64,000 nucleotides of DNA, from the NCBI RefSeq assembly GCF_000421265.1, contig NZ_ATWN01000002.1, positions 496,001 to 560,000 of the forward strand, in the 5' to 3' direction. Position 1 is the stretch's first letter. Every line of letters starts with the position of its first letter. Positions 46,349 through 54,904 of this stretch are shown one piece after another. The notes below the pieces were generated by a model. The model saw only the letters and a program-made list of their open reading frames with translations. It was not told where the DNA came from and did no database searches. Source of the stretch: Thalassospira lucentensis MCCC 1A00383 = DSM 14000 (GTDB lineage: Bacteria > Pseudomonadota > Alphaproteobacteria > Rhodospirillales > Thalassospiraceae). The position numbers were made by a program, and so were the translations under genes.

Positions 46349-47380
46349 GTGCAACCGACCAACAGCACCGCTCCTGAGGTTGCAGGTGCGTCTCTTCTGG
46401 TGATCGGCCTTGCCGGGGAAGGCGCGCTTGCGCTCTGTGAGTTAAATGCTCAAACGGGCGATATTTCTCTGCTTGATAAAGTGCGGTTGCCCGATGTTGA
46501 GGGCGGCTGTGCGGGGATGCCGATTTCGGTGAACTGTGCAGGCAGTCGGGTATATGCCGGCTGGCGTGGTGAGAAGCCAAGAGTTTTCAGTTTTGAACTT
46601 GACCGTCAGGCGCGCAGCTTGTCCTGCCTTGGCCAAGCTGATCTGCCAGAAGGTGTTTGCTATACGGTGCCGACATCATGTGAAAGTCGCCTGCTGAGTA
46701 GTTCCTATAAAGGCAGCAAAATCGCCATCAGCCCGATTGATGCGAAAGGAAAGGTCGGGGAGCCGGTCATGATCAAGGACGCGCAGCACGCGCATTGCTT
46801 GATCGAGGACCCCAATGGTTTTGTGTATGCAACCAGTCTGCGTGGAGATTTTATCCAGACTTATGCGTTCGACGATACGCGCAATTCACTTCGACCGGTT
46901 GCCCGCCGTGAAGTTCCGAGCGGCTCCGGCCCGCGTCATATTGTGTTCTCTGATGATGGAGCGGTCGCCTACCTGGTGTCTGAATTCGTCGGTACCTTAA
47001 CGCTGTTTGACGTCGGGGCGAAAACGGGGGCGCTTATTCCCAGGCAAACGGTCGCGCTTTTGCCCAAAGGCGAAAAGGCGTGGGCGTCTGAGATTTGCCT
47101 GACCCCAAACCGGGACTTTCTGTATGCGTCAGAAAGAAACAGCTCGCAAATTTTTGGCTACCGTTTGAAAGCCAATCGGGAAATGGAGCGGGTATGTGCT
47201 GTTAAGGCGCCGGATTGCCCGCGTGCGTTTTGTGTTGATCTTTCTGGTCGGGTGCTTGTCGCCTTGGGGGAAAAAAGCGGTGAAGTCTGGACTTATCAAA
47301 TTGGAACCAACGGGGATCTAGATTTTGTCAACCGCGTCAATGTTGGCGTTGCACCAAGCTGGGTTGTGGCAGTGCCGTGA
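46349..47380 (+). CDS. Lactonase, 6-phosphogluconolactonase (YbhE) family
   Basis: A seven-bladed beta-propeller lactonase of 343 residues, with typical blades such as SGPRHIVFSDDGAVAYLVSE and RDFLYASERNSSQIFGY. It starts at GTG 46349 with AGGAGCG upstream. In this setting it probably opens the aldarolactone formed by uronate dehydrogenase, rather than acting on a phosphorylated sugar. Confidence 0.83.
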   Translation: MQPTNSTAPEVAGASLLVIGLAGEGALALCELNAQTGDISLLDKVRLPDVEGGCAGMPISVNCAGSRVYAGWRGEKPRVFSFELDRQARSLSCLGQADLPEGVCYTVPTSCESRLLSSSYKGSKIAISPIDAKGKVGEPVMIKDAQHAHCLIEDPNGFVYATSLRGDFIQTYAFDDTRNSLRPVARREVPSGSGPRHIVFSDDGAVAYLVSEFVGTLTLFDVGAKTGALIPRQTVALLPKGEKAWASEICLTPNRDFLYASERNSSQIFGYRLKANREMERVCAVKAPDCPRAFCVDLSGRVLVALGEKSGEVWTYQIGTNGDLDFVNRVNVGVAPSWVVAVP

Positions 47381-47410
47381 TCGTATTTCTAGGGATTTAA
47401 GGATCGGACG

Positions 47411-48154
47411 ATGAAAGAAAGCACACGCGAAAAATTTATGCACATATCGGTCGCGACAATTGCAACAGCACTTTACAAACGGGGCCTGCGCAATCAGGTA
47501 ATCCAGGGTGTTGGTCCTGTTGGCAACAAGGGGCGCAACATGGTCGGGCCGGCATTTACCCTGCGCTACATGCCCGCGCGTGAAGATCGCAATCAAATTG
47601 ATGTCTTCCGCAATCCCGAGCATCCCCAACGTGTTGCCATTGAAACCTGTCCTGTGGGCCATGTGCTGGTTATGGACAGTCGCAAACAGGCCAACGCGGC
47701 CTCGGCTGGTGATATTCTGTTGACCCGTCTGATGAAGCGCGGCGGTGCCGGTGTCGTGACAGATGGCGGTTTTCGGGATGCTGCGACGATTGCGGGTCTT
47801 GATATCCCGGCCTATCATACCCGCCCATCAAGCCCGACTAATCTCACCAATAATGAGGCTATTGCCATCAATGAACCGATCGGCTGTGGTGATGCGCCGG
47901 TTTTTCCCGGTGATGTTATTGTTGGCGATGCGGATTGCGTCATTGTGATCCCTGCAGAGATTGCTGACGATGTCGCCGATGAATGTATCGAGATGACAGC
48001 CTACGAAGAATTTGTCGCCGAACAGGTGGCCGAAGGCGAAACCATAATCGGTCTTTACCCCTGCACCAAAGATGAGAACCGTTCGTCCTATGAGGCTTGG
48101 CTCTCGACCAAGGGGGCCGACTATTTCTATCATCGGATCAAGCAGAATGCTTAA
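47411..48154 (+). CDS. RraA-family aldolase/regulator-like protein
   Basis: A 247-residue member of the RraA fold, which includes HMG/CHA aldolases that cleave 4-hydroxy-2-oxo acids to pyruvate and a second product. Typical motifs GDILLTRLMKRGGAGVVTDGGFRD carry the arginine and aspartate of the active site. No classical ketodeoxyglucarate aldolase (GarL) is present in the window, so this protein is a candidate for that step. It overlaps the next gene by 8 bp. Confidence 0.8.
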   Translation: MKESTREKFMHISVATIATALYKRGLRNQVIQGVGPVGNKGRNMVGPAFTLRYMPAREDRNQIDVFRNPEHPQRVAIETCPVGHVLVMDSRKQANAASAGDILLTRLMKRGGAGVVTDGGFRDAATIAGLDIPAYHTRPSSPTNLTNNEAIAINEPIGCGDAPVFPGDVIVGDADCVIVIPAEIADDVADECIEMTAYEEFVAEQVAEGETIIGLYPCTKDENRSSYEAWLSTKGADYFYHRIKQNA

Positions 48155-49223
48155 AGGTGGCGGACAAGAAAGTCCTGTTCAGGGAGGTTCGGTTTACCGA
48201 TATTTCCGGTGGGCTTTTCTTGTCACAGTGATCGGATTGTGTTTGGGCGGCGTTGTCGGCTGGCAGGCGACGGGAACATTGGGCGGTACTGCGACGATCT
48301 TTATGATTACCGCCGTATTGGCCGTGCTTGAGATCAGCTTGTCGTTTGATAATGCGATTGTGAATGCCAACAAGTTAAAAACAATGTCGCAGGTCTGGCA
48401 ACGTCGGTTTCTGACTTGGGGCATTTTGATTGCTGTTTTCGGCATGCGTATCCTTTTCCCGCTGCTGATTGTCGTGTTGGCGGCGCATGTTGGTCCGTGG
48501 CAAGCATTGCTGCTGGCATTGACGCAGCCTGATGAATACGCTCGGATCATGCAGGATGCCCATCTGCCCATTGCGGCGTTTGGCGGCACATTTCTGATGA
48601 TGGTTGGTCTTAGTTTTTTCTTTGACCACGAAAAAGACGAGCATTGGATGCATTGGCTGGAACTCAAAATGGTGAGCGCTGCTGGCATCCGTGGCTTCGA
48701 GATCATGATCGTCCTGTTGATCGTTCTTGGGTTCGCATCGCTTCAGACGAGTGCAGATCACTCATATGCCTTCTTTGTCTCGGCGATCTGGGGGCTGGTA
48801 ACCTTTCTGATTGTCGAGGTTATCGGTGCTTTGCTTGACCAATCGCAAACGGCGATGAAAGGTGCGGCCCAAGGTGGACTGGGGGCGTTCCTTTATCTTG
48901 AAGTGCTTGATGCATCGTTTTCGTTTGATGGCGTGATTGGGGCATTTGCGCTTTCGCAGAACCTTTTGGTGATTGCGATCGGTCTTGGTATTGGCGCGAT
49001 GTATGTGCGCTCTATGACCATCATGCTCGTCGAGCGCGGTACGTTAAAGCAATATCGATATCTTGAGCACGGTGCGTTCTACGCGATCATCACGCTTTCA
49101 ATTATCATGTTCGTACAATCCATCGTGCACGTTCCAGAAGTCGTTACCGGAATCGGCGGTGTCGCGATCATTGGATTGGCGCTGTGGTCCTCGGTCCGTC
49201 AAAATCGGGCTGTTCATTTTTGA
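48147..49223 (+). CDS. DUF475/TerC-like integral membrane protein
   Basis: A 358-residue protein with about nine membrane segments. ISLSFDNAIVNANKLK and DASFSFDGVIGAFALS are the paired acidic motifs seen in TerC-like and DUF475 proteins, perhaps metal-ion sites. I start it at ATG 48147, overlapping the RraA stop. Why such a protein sits in a sugar-acid operon is unclear; it may export a metal or be a passenger. Confidence 0.75.
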   Translation: MLKGGGQESPVQGGSVYRYFRWAFLVTVIGLCLGGVVGWQATGTLGGTATIFMITAVLAVLEISLSFDNAIVNANKLKTMSQVWQRRFLTWGILIAVFGMRILFPLLIVVLAAHVGPWQALLLALTQPDEYARIMQDAHLPIAAFGGTFLMMVGLSFFFDHEKDEHWMHWLELKMVSAAGIRGFEIMIVLLIVLGFASLQTSADHSYAFFVSAIWGLVTFLIVEVIGALLDQSQTAMKGAAQGGLGAFLYLEVLDASFSFDGVIGAFALSQNLLVIAIGLGIGAMYVRSMTIMLVERGTLKQYRYLEHGAFYAIITLSIIMFVQSIVHVPEVVTGIGGVAIIGLALWSSVRQNRAVHF

Positions 49224-49387
49224 AATCGATTTGAACACGGCGCGTGTGATGATTTGCAGGAATCATGTATTATGTTAAATGCTGACAGTTCAGTTCTAGC
49301 GGGCACCACGCCTGCGATGTGATCAAAAGCCATATAAAACGCTTTGCGATGCTGGGATGCAGGAGTCCTGCCGGTAAGAGGAATAAG

Positions 49388-50107
49388 ATGACGCAGGCAA
49401 CAAAAACAAAACAGGACGGCACTACTTCTCGAACCAAGAATAAAAAGGTGCGTGAACCAGGATACGTCCGTTTGGTCCAATCGATTCGAGAAGAAATTTT
49501 CAACGGTAGAGTTGCGGCAGGTTCACGCCTTAAAGTATCCGAAATTGCAAAGCGCTATGGAACAAGTACAAACCCGGCACGAGAGGCACTTCAGGTGTTG
49601 GAAGGTGAAGGGCTCGTCACCATCGAACCAAACCGTGGTGCCAGTGTTCGCGAAATTAGCGAAGATATGCTCCACAATGTTTTCGAGCTTCGGGCCATTC
49701 TGTGGGCTTATATTGTCAGGTCATTTGTCGAATTCGCACGGTCAGAAGATATCGCCGAGCTAAGACGCTATCAGGAAGGCTGCGAGAAGGCGGCCCAACA
49801 TAGCGATTATTCATCCTACCGTGAATATAACCTGAAATTTCACGATCTGATCGTCAATCATCACTTCAATAGTGAAGCCATTGCAATCATCCGTAAACAC
49901 GACAGCTGGCTTAGGGCGCTTTCTAAAACAGAACCTTTGAATGTCGCGCAAATGCGCAGATCTGTTGCAGAACACTGGCGCATTGTTGAGGCCGTCGAAA
50001 AAGGTGAAGTAGACGAAGCAGTGCGTGCGATCGAAGAGCATACCCGCAATGCTCATACGATCTTCCGGGATCGATTGCGCCGCAAGCGCCTCGATAAGCC
50101 CGCGTAA
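49388..50107 (+). CDS. GntR-family regulator, FCD type
   Basis: A 239-residue repressor. The winged helix is at residues 40-90 (KVSEIAKRYGTSTNPAREALQVLEGEGLV). An all-helical FCD ligand domain follows, with the metal-binding pattern FHDLIVNHHFN. AGAGGA precedes ATG 49388; an upstream GTG is possible. It is the best candidate for binding the 19-bp sites at 39073 and 50201, the latter just behind its own gene. Confidence 0.87.
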   Translation: MTQATKTKQDGTTSRTKNKKVREPGYVRLVQSIREEIFNGRVAAGSRLKVSEIAKRYGTSTNPAREALQVLEGEGLVTIEPNRGASVREISEDMLHNVFELRAILWAYIVRSFVEFARSEDIAELRRYQEGCEKAAQHSDYSSYREYNLKFHDLIVNHHFNSEAIAIIRKHDSWLRALSKTEPLNVAQMRRSVAEHWRIVEAVEKGEVDEAVRAIEEHTRNAHTIFRDRLRRKRLDKPA

Positions 50108-50200
50108 GCGTCAAAGAATAACGAAAATATGAACTTGAAAGTTACGTGATCGCCACTTTCTGACCGACAGTTGCGATGCCCTGCTTGTTTTTTTGTTGGA

Positions 50201-50219
50201 AAAAATAGTACATTATTTT
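50201..50219. promoter_or_regulatory. 19-bp shared operator, copy 2
   Basis: AAAAATAGTACATTATTTT, the exact reverse complement of 39073-39091. It lies about 110 bp before the hydroxyacid dehydrogenase start. Confidence 0.6.
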
Positions 50220-50326
50220 AACTTTATAATGTGTGATATTTTTGCGATTTTGTGCAAATTGCAACCAACGAGCCTTCTTTCCGGCTTCTTTAATAAACGT
50301 TGAAACAAAACAGGATAACGCCCGTC

Positions 50327-51319
50327 ATGTCGTCTTTTGTCACCCTTGCTTCTCACGATCTTCCGTTTGACCCAAGTCAGTGGGCGCGCCTGGAATCTGC
50401 GATTGCCCCGGGCAAAATGATCAAGGTTGATACGGCGGATAATGATGCTGTTGCTGTTGCTTTGGCCGAAGCCGAGGTCGCCATTCTCAAAGGGGACCTC
50501 GACGCGCGCTTTCTGTCTGCTCCCTATCTTAGATGGATACATTGCGATCATGCCGGTTTGACCAAGTCCGCCACACCCGAGGTGTTCGAAAAAGGTTTGA
50601 CCGTGACCGGATCAGCCGGTCGTTCTGGTCCAGCGCTGGCCGAACATGCCATGATGTTCGCGCTTTTACTGTGCTCCGGGTACCGGGATTTCTATGAGGC
50701 ACAGAAACGCCATGAGTGGCGTCGGGTTCCTGAGATGGCGAACTTGCGCGCTCTGAGTGGCCGCACGATGGGCATCATTGGCATGGGCCATACCGGCAAG
50801 GCGCTGGCCGTGCGGGCGAAGGCATTTAACATGAATGTCCTGGGCTATCGACGCCGTGATGAGGAGACCCCCGAAGGCGTGGATCGCATGTATTGCAGTG
50901 ATCGTGGCGAAGGGATTGATGAAATACTTGAGCAGGCCGATATCGTTGCGCTTGTGATTAACCTTTCGGATGCCACGCATCACATGATCGGGGCCAAACA
51001 ACTGGCAAAAATGAAAAAATCCGCCGTGTTGATCAATTTGTCGCGCGGCCCGGTTGTCGACCAGGCCGCACTGATTGACGCACTTGAAAATGGCGGCATT
51101 GCAGGCGCAGGCCTCGACGTTACGACCCCGGAACCGCTGCCAGAGGGGCATAAGTTATGGGATATGCCGAACGTACTTATCACGCCGCATTTTACAGCCT
51201 CTTTGCCAGATCGCTCGGAACGTTCATTGAAGATGATTCTCGACAATCTGCAGCGTTACCGCGCCGGCGAGAGCATGCTTAATCAGATCAGTCAGGAAGA
51301 TCTGTGGTCGAAAAGCTGA
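50327..51319 (+). CDS. D-2-hydroxyacid dehydrogenase
   Basis: A 330-residue NAD(P)-dependent enzyme of the phosphoglycerate/hydroxypyruvate dehydrogenase type: Rossmann motif GMGHTGKAL, NLSRGPVVDQAAL with the catalytic arginine earlier (INLSDATHH), and a final histidine in LITPHFT. It could reduce hydroxypyruvate or glyoxylate, or oxidise a hydroxy acid of the pathway. ATG 50327 is preferred over TTG 50300. It begins a new unit after the operator at 50201. Confidence 0.85.
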   Translation: MSSFVTLASHDLPFDPSQWARLESAIAPGKMIKVDTADNDAVAVALAEAEVAILKGDLDARFLSAPYLRWIHCDHAGLTKSATPEVFEKGLTVTGSAGRSGPALAEHAMMFALLLCSGYRDFYEAQKRHEWRRVPEMANLRALSGRTMGIIGMGHTGKALAVRAKAFNMNVLGYRRRDEETPEGVDRMYCSDRGEGIDEILEQADIVALVINLSDATHHMIGAKQLAKMKKSAVLINLSRGPVVDQAALIDALENGGIAGAGLDVTTPEPLPEGHKLWDMPNVLITPHFTASLPDRSERSLKMILDNLQRYRAGESMLNQISQEDLWSKS

Positions 51320-51380
51320 ACCGACGATCTACCGGTTCGGACAGGTAAACATCAAACATAGTAAAAAAGGTAGGATCAAA

Positions 51381-52270
51381 ATGAATATCGGATTCATTGG
51401 TTTGGGTGTAATGGGGCAACCGATGGCTGGCACCTGATTTCAGCAGGACATAGCGTTCAGCTTCATCGGATAAAAGACAAATCCCGTCATTTGGTAGAAA
51501 TGGGCGGTCAGGAAGCCAAATCGGCAAAGGATGTTGCCAAGGCATCGGACATTATCATCCTGATGTTGCCTGATACGCCTGATGTTGAGGCTGTCCTGTT
51601 TGGCAAGAGCGGCGTGGCTCAGGGGCTTGATGCGGGTAAAACTGTCATCGATATGAGTTCGATTTCTCCGGTTGCAACCAAAGAATTCGCCAGCCATATT
51701 TCTGACCTTAACTGTGCGTATCTTGATGCGCCGGTGTCCGGCGGTGAAGCCGGTGCCAAATCTGCAACCCTTTCCATCATGGTTGGTGGCACGCAAGAGG
51801 ATTTCGACAAGGTCCTACCTGTCCTTAAAGTCATGGGCAAAAACATTAATCTTGTCGGGGGGGGGGGGGCGTTGGTGATGGGCAAACGGCCAAAGTTGGC
51901 CAATCAGATCATTGTCGCACTGACCATCAATGCGGTGTCTGAAGGTTTGCTGTTCGCGTCAAAAGCGGGGGCTGATCCGGCAAAGGTGCGTGGCGCATTG
52001 ATGGGTGGATTTTCATCCTCAAAGATCCTTGAAATGCATGGTCAGCGTATGATTGATCGCAATTTCGAGCCAGGATTTCTCATTCCACTGCATCAAAAAG
52101 ACATCAACAACGCCCTTGATGCCGCAAGAAGTATCAAACTCTCACTCCCATCGACATCACTGGTTCAGGAACTGTTCAATGTCTGCGGTGCATTGGGGCA
52201 TGGAGAGGAAGATCATTCGGCACTCGTACGGGCTCTGGAAACGATGGCCGCCCATCAGGTGAATTCCTGA
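51381..52270 (+). pseudogene. Tartronate semialdehyde reductase-like gene, frameshifted
   Basis: The gene starts well (MNIGFIGLGVMGQPMAG, the NAD-binding motif; GGTAGGATC before ATG 51381), but the frame stops at 51435-51437. One base is missing at about 51430; the correct frame resumes as HLISAGHSVQLH. A run of 13 G at 51857-51869 and one extra G near 51896 shift the frame and shift it back, turning the expected VGDGQTAKVANQ into an unrelated stretch. The rest is intact (DAPVSGGEAGAKSATLS). It is a decayed paralogue of the gene at 53868, a phase-variable gene, or affected by sequencing error. Confidence 0.8.
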
Positions 52271-52362
52271 TCAGTAATTCGGTTTTGCCGTGAGCGCTGC
52301 TTGCGGCAAAATCCCCGTATATGCGGGGCAAGAGTATAAGAGTGTTCGTTTGCTAACGTGCT

Positions 52363-52830
52363 TCAGTATGGTTGTTCGTCAAGTTCTAACGCAGTTCCTG
52401 CACCGTCCCAGTGCCGGGTTGATTGGCTGCAACGAGACAGATGCATACGCATCGCATGGCGCGCCCCAGCATCATCGCGTCTTTCTATGGCATTAAAAAC
52501 GGCAAGGTGTTGTTGGCGGATTGCCATGCCTTTCATTTCTGCTGAAAGACCTGATGGGGCGATAGCAAGCACCATGCCGCTGCGAATCTCTGGCAGCATA
52601 GTTTCCAGACAGCTTAGGAAAAAGTTGTTATGCGTGGCACGGGCGACAGAGAGATGGAATTCGAAATCCACTTCAAAGGAGAATTGTGACGTTTGGTGGA
52701 GCTTTTCGAGGTCGGACATCGCTTTCTTCAGGCGCGCAATATCCGTTTCGGTGCGGTATCTTGCTGCCGCCGCTGCGGCCTCACCTTCAATGCCAATTCT
52801 GTATTCGAAACAAAAATTTCGCGGGTTCAT
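52363..52830 (-). pseudogene. GntR-family regulator fragment (FCD domain only)
   Basis: The 155-residue frame aligns with the FCD domain of the intact regulator next to it (YRIGIEGEAAAAAARYRTETD against FREGVEGESAALAAERRTD; FHLSVARATHNNFF). The DNA-binding N-terminus, about 80 residues, is missing. It therefore cannot bind DNA. It looks like a leftover of a duplicated regulator. Confidence 0.75.
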
Positions 52831-52899
52831 CTATCGATGCTCCAAACTTCCATGCACGGTATGGTTTTGTCTATCTTGCTGCTCTGATGACATATCTCG

Positions 52900-53595
52900 T
52901 CAGGATTTTCCTGTCTGTCCTTCCATCAGTCGCTTATGAGACGAGCATACATGGTGACGCATCGCGGTGCGTGCACGCTCTGGGTCTTTGGCTTCGATGG
53001 CGTCAAAAATCTCCTGGTGCTCGTGATTTACAGCTTTATTAAAGTCGGAACTGAAAGCCGCAATATTCCATGTAAGATTCATGCATAATTGTATTTGTGT
53101 ACGAAGTGACAGCAGTGTGTTGACGTAGAATGGGTTGCCTGATGCCTCGGCAATGCCGACATGAAATTTGAAATCTCTGCCTGCGCTATCCTCAATTGAA
53201 TCTCCCGGCTGGCAGGTCGATACGCTGCGCAACATTTCCAGTTGCTTGTCAGTGCGGCGCTCAGCTGCAAGAGCTGCCGACTCACCCTCCACACCCTCGC
53301 GGAAGCTGGAAAAGGGAGCAATGTCTGCAATACTGGCAATTACCGGAAACTGTACGTCTGAAGACGGCTTTCGCGTAACGAAGCTACCCGATCCGCGACG
53401 TGATAAAATAAGCCCCTCAGTACGGAGCCGTGCAAGCGCTTGTCGGATCACCGGACGCGAAACGTTGAACTGACGTGCCATCTCGTTTTCGGAAGGCAGA
53501 CGTGAATTTTCTGCCCAGGTTCCGTTACGGATGAGATCAAACATTTCACGGTACGTAATGTCAGACAGCTTGTCTGCGACTTCATCAACCGTCAC
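52900..53595 (-). CDS. GntR-family regulator, FadR/FCD type
   Basis: A 231-residue regulator. The winged helix SRLPSENEMARQFNVSRPVIRQAL is followed by the FCD domain with FHVGIAEASGNPF metal ligands. GTG 53595 with GGGAGGA upstream is preferred over a longer frame from 53733. It is divergent from the reductase gene at 53868, with a palindrome between, so it probably controls that gene and the operon behind it. Confidence 0.87.
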   Translation of the reverse strand: MTVDEVADKLSDITYREMFDLIRNGTWAENSRLPSENEMARQFNVSRPVIRQALARLRTEGLILSRRGSGSFVTRKPSSDVQFPVIASIADIAPFSSFREGVEGESAALAAERRTDKQLEMLRSVSTCQPGDSIEDSAGRDFKFHVGIAEASGNPFYVNTLLSLRTQIQLCMNLTWNIAAFSSDFNKAVNHEHQEIFDAIEAKDPERARTAMRHHVCSSHKRLMEGQTGKS

Positions 53596-53832
53596 GTTTA
53601 TCCTCCCAATCTGATGCTTTGGATATTTAGCACGCCCGTCGGAAAAGACATCATTGGGCACTTTGACCCTTGCCTTAAAAACAGCGTGTGGCGGTGCAAT
53701 TTTTTCCGACCTTACCAGCTTCCAAGCTAGCAAAATTGCATTGTTATCGCAAGCGAGTTGGAAAATTTGTAAAAATCTGTTACTTCCGTTTGGCCAATCA
53801 GGCGAAAATGATATCCGGTTATCCCGGAGTGC

Positions 53833-53842
53833 ATACGCGTAT
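53833..53842. promoter_or_regulatory. Palindrome in the gntR/garR control region
   Basis: ATACGCGTAT, a 10-bp perfect palindrome lying 26 bp before the reductase ATG. Candidate operator for the adjacent GntR regulator. Confidence 0.45.
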
Positions 53843-53867
53843 CATAATCACGACGGAGGAAACTATC

Positions 53868-54749
53868 ATGGCAAAAATTGGCTTCATCGGGCTTGGCACT
53901 ATGGGGTGCCCAATGGCTGAGCGCTTGATCAAAGCGGGGCACGAATTGCGGATTACGCGGGTAAAAGATGCGTCGCGTTATCTGGTTGATCTCGGTGCGA
54001 CTGCCTGCGAAACGCCTGCAGAGGTCACGCAAGGAAGCGAAATCGTTATTTTGATCGTTCCAGATACGCCAGACGTTGATTCGGTTCTGTTTGGCGATCG
54101 GGGGGTTGCCTCCACGCTTGGTTCCGGCGCGATCTTGGTTGATATGAGTTCGATATCGCCGCTGGCAACCAAGGAATTTGCCTCAAAAATCAATGCCCTT
54201 GGTGCTCAATATGTTGATGCTCCTGTGTCTGGTGGCGAAACTGGCGCACGGGAAGGAACTCTCTCGATCATGGTTGGTGGAACCCGGGATGCGGTGGCTT
54301 CTGTACGTCCAGTGTTGGAGGCAATGGGGAAAAATATCACTCACGTCGGCGATATAGGGGCAGGGCAAACAGTCAAGGTTGCCAACCAGATCGTGGTTGG
54401 TCTGACGATCCAAGCTGTCAGCGAAGCCTTTCTTCTTGCGAAAAAGGCTGGTGTCGATCTACAGGTCGCTCGTGACGCCATGCTGGGCGGCTTTGCTCAG
54501 TCGCGAATCCTCGAATTGCATGGACAACGGATGATTGATGAAACCTTCGACCCTGGTTTCAAAATCGCCCTGCACCGCAAAGACTTGAATATCGCGCTGA
54601 CAAATGCGGGGCAGCTAAATGTCGCGCTTCCGAATACTGCTGGTGTGGTTCAGATCATGAATGCCGCGATCGCACAAGGCGAGGGGCAGAGTGACCATTC
54701 CGCACTATTCCGGGTGCTTGGCGCAATATCCGGTTCAGATTCTGAATAG
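53868..54749 (+). CDS. garR: Tartronate semialdehyde reductase (beta-hydroxyacid dehydrogenase)
   Basis: Reduces tartronate semialdehyde to D-glycerate. The 293-residue protein has IGFIGLGTMGCPMAERL, the substrate motif DAPVSGGETGAREGTLS and the catalytic lysine in GQTVKVANQIVV. CGGAGG precedes ATG 53868. It feeds the glycerate kinase at 60008. A related 3-hydroxyisobutyrate dehydrogenase function cannot be ruled out, but context favours the aldarate route. Confidence 0.85.
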   Translation: MAKIGFIGLGTMGCPMAERLIKAGHELRITRVKDASRYLVDLGATACETPAEVTQGSEIVILIVPDTPDVDSVLFGDRGVASTLGSGAILVDMSSISPLATKEFASKINALGAQYVDAPVSGGETGAREGTLSIMVGGTRDAVASVRPVLEAMGKNITHVGDIGAGQTVKVANQIVVGLTIQAVSEAFLLAKKAGVDLQVARDAMLGGFAQSRILELHGQRMIDETFDPGFKIALHRKDLNIALTNAGQLNVALPNTAGVVQIMNAAIAQGEGQSDHSALFRVLGAISGSDSE

Positions 54750-54904
54750 TCGGCGTGTGATCAGGCAGTGCGCATTATCAAGATATAGATAGTGTTGACA
54801 AATTATTACAAATTTACCAAGCTGTGATAGCTGAGCATGGTGTCGAGGCACTGAAAGCGTCGCTGCGCCATGCTCGGCAAACGCCTAAATATAAGGAAAA
54901 TAAG

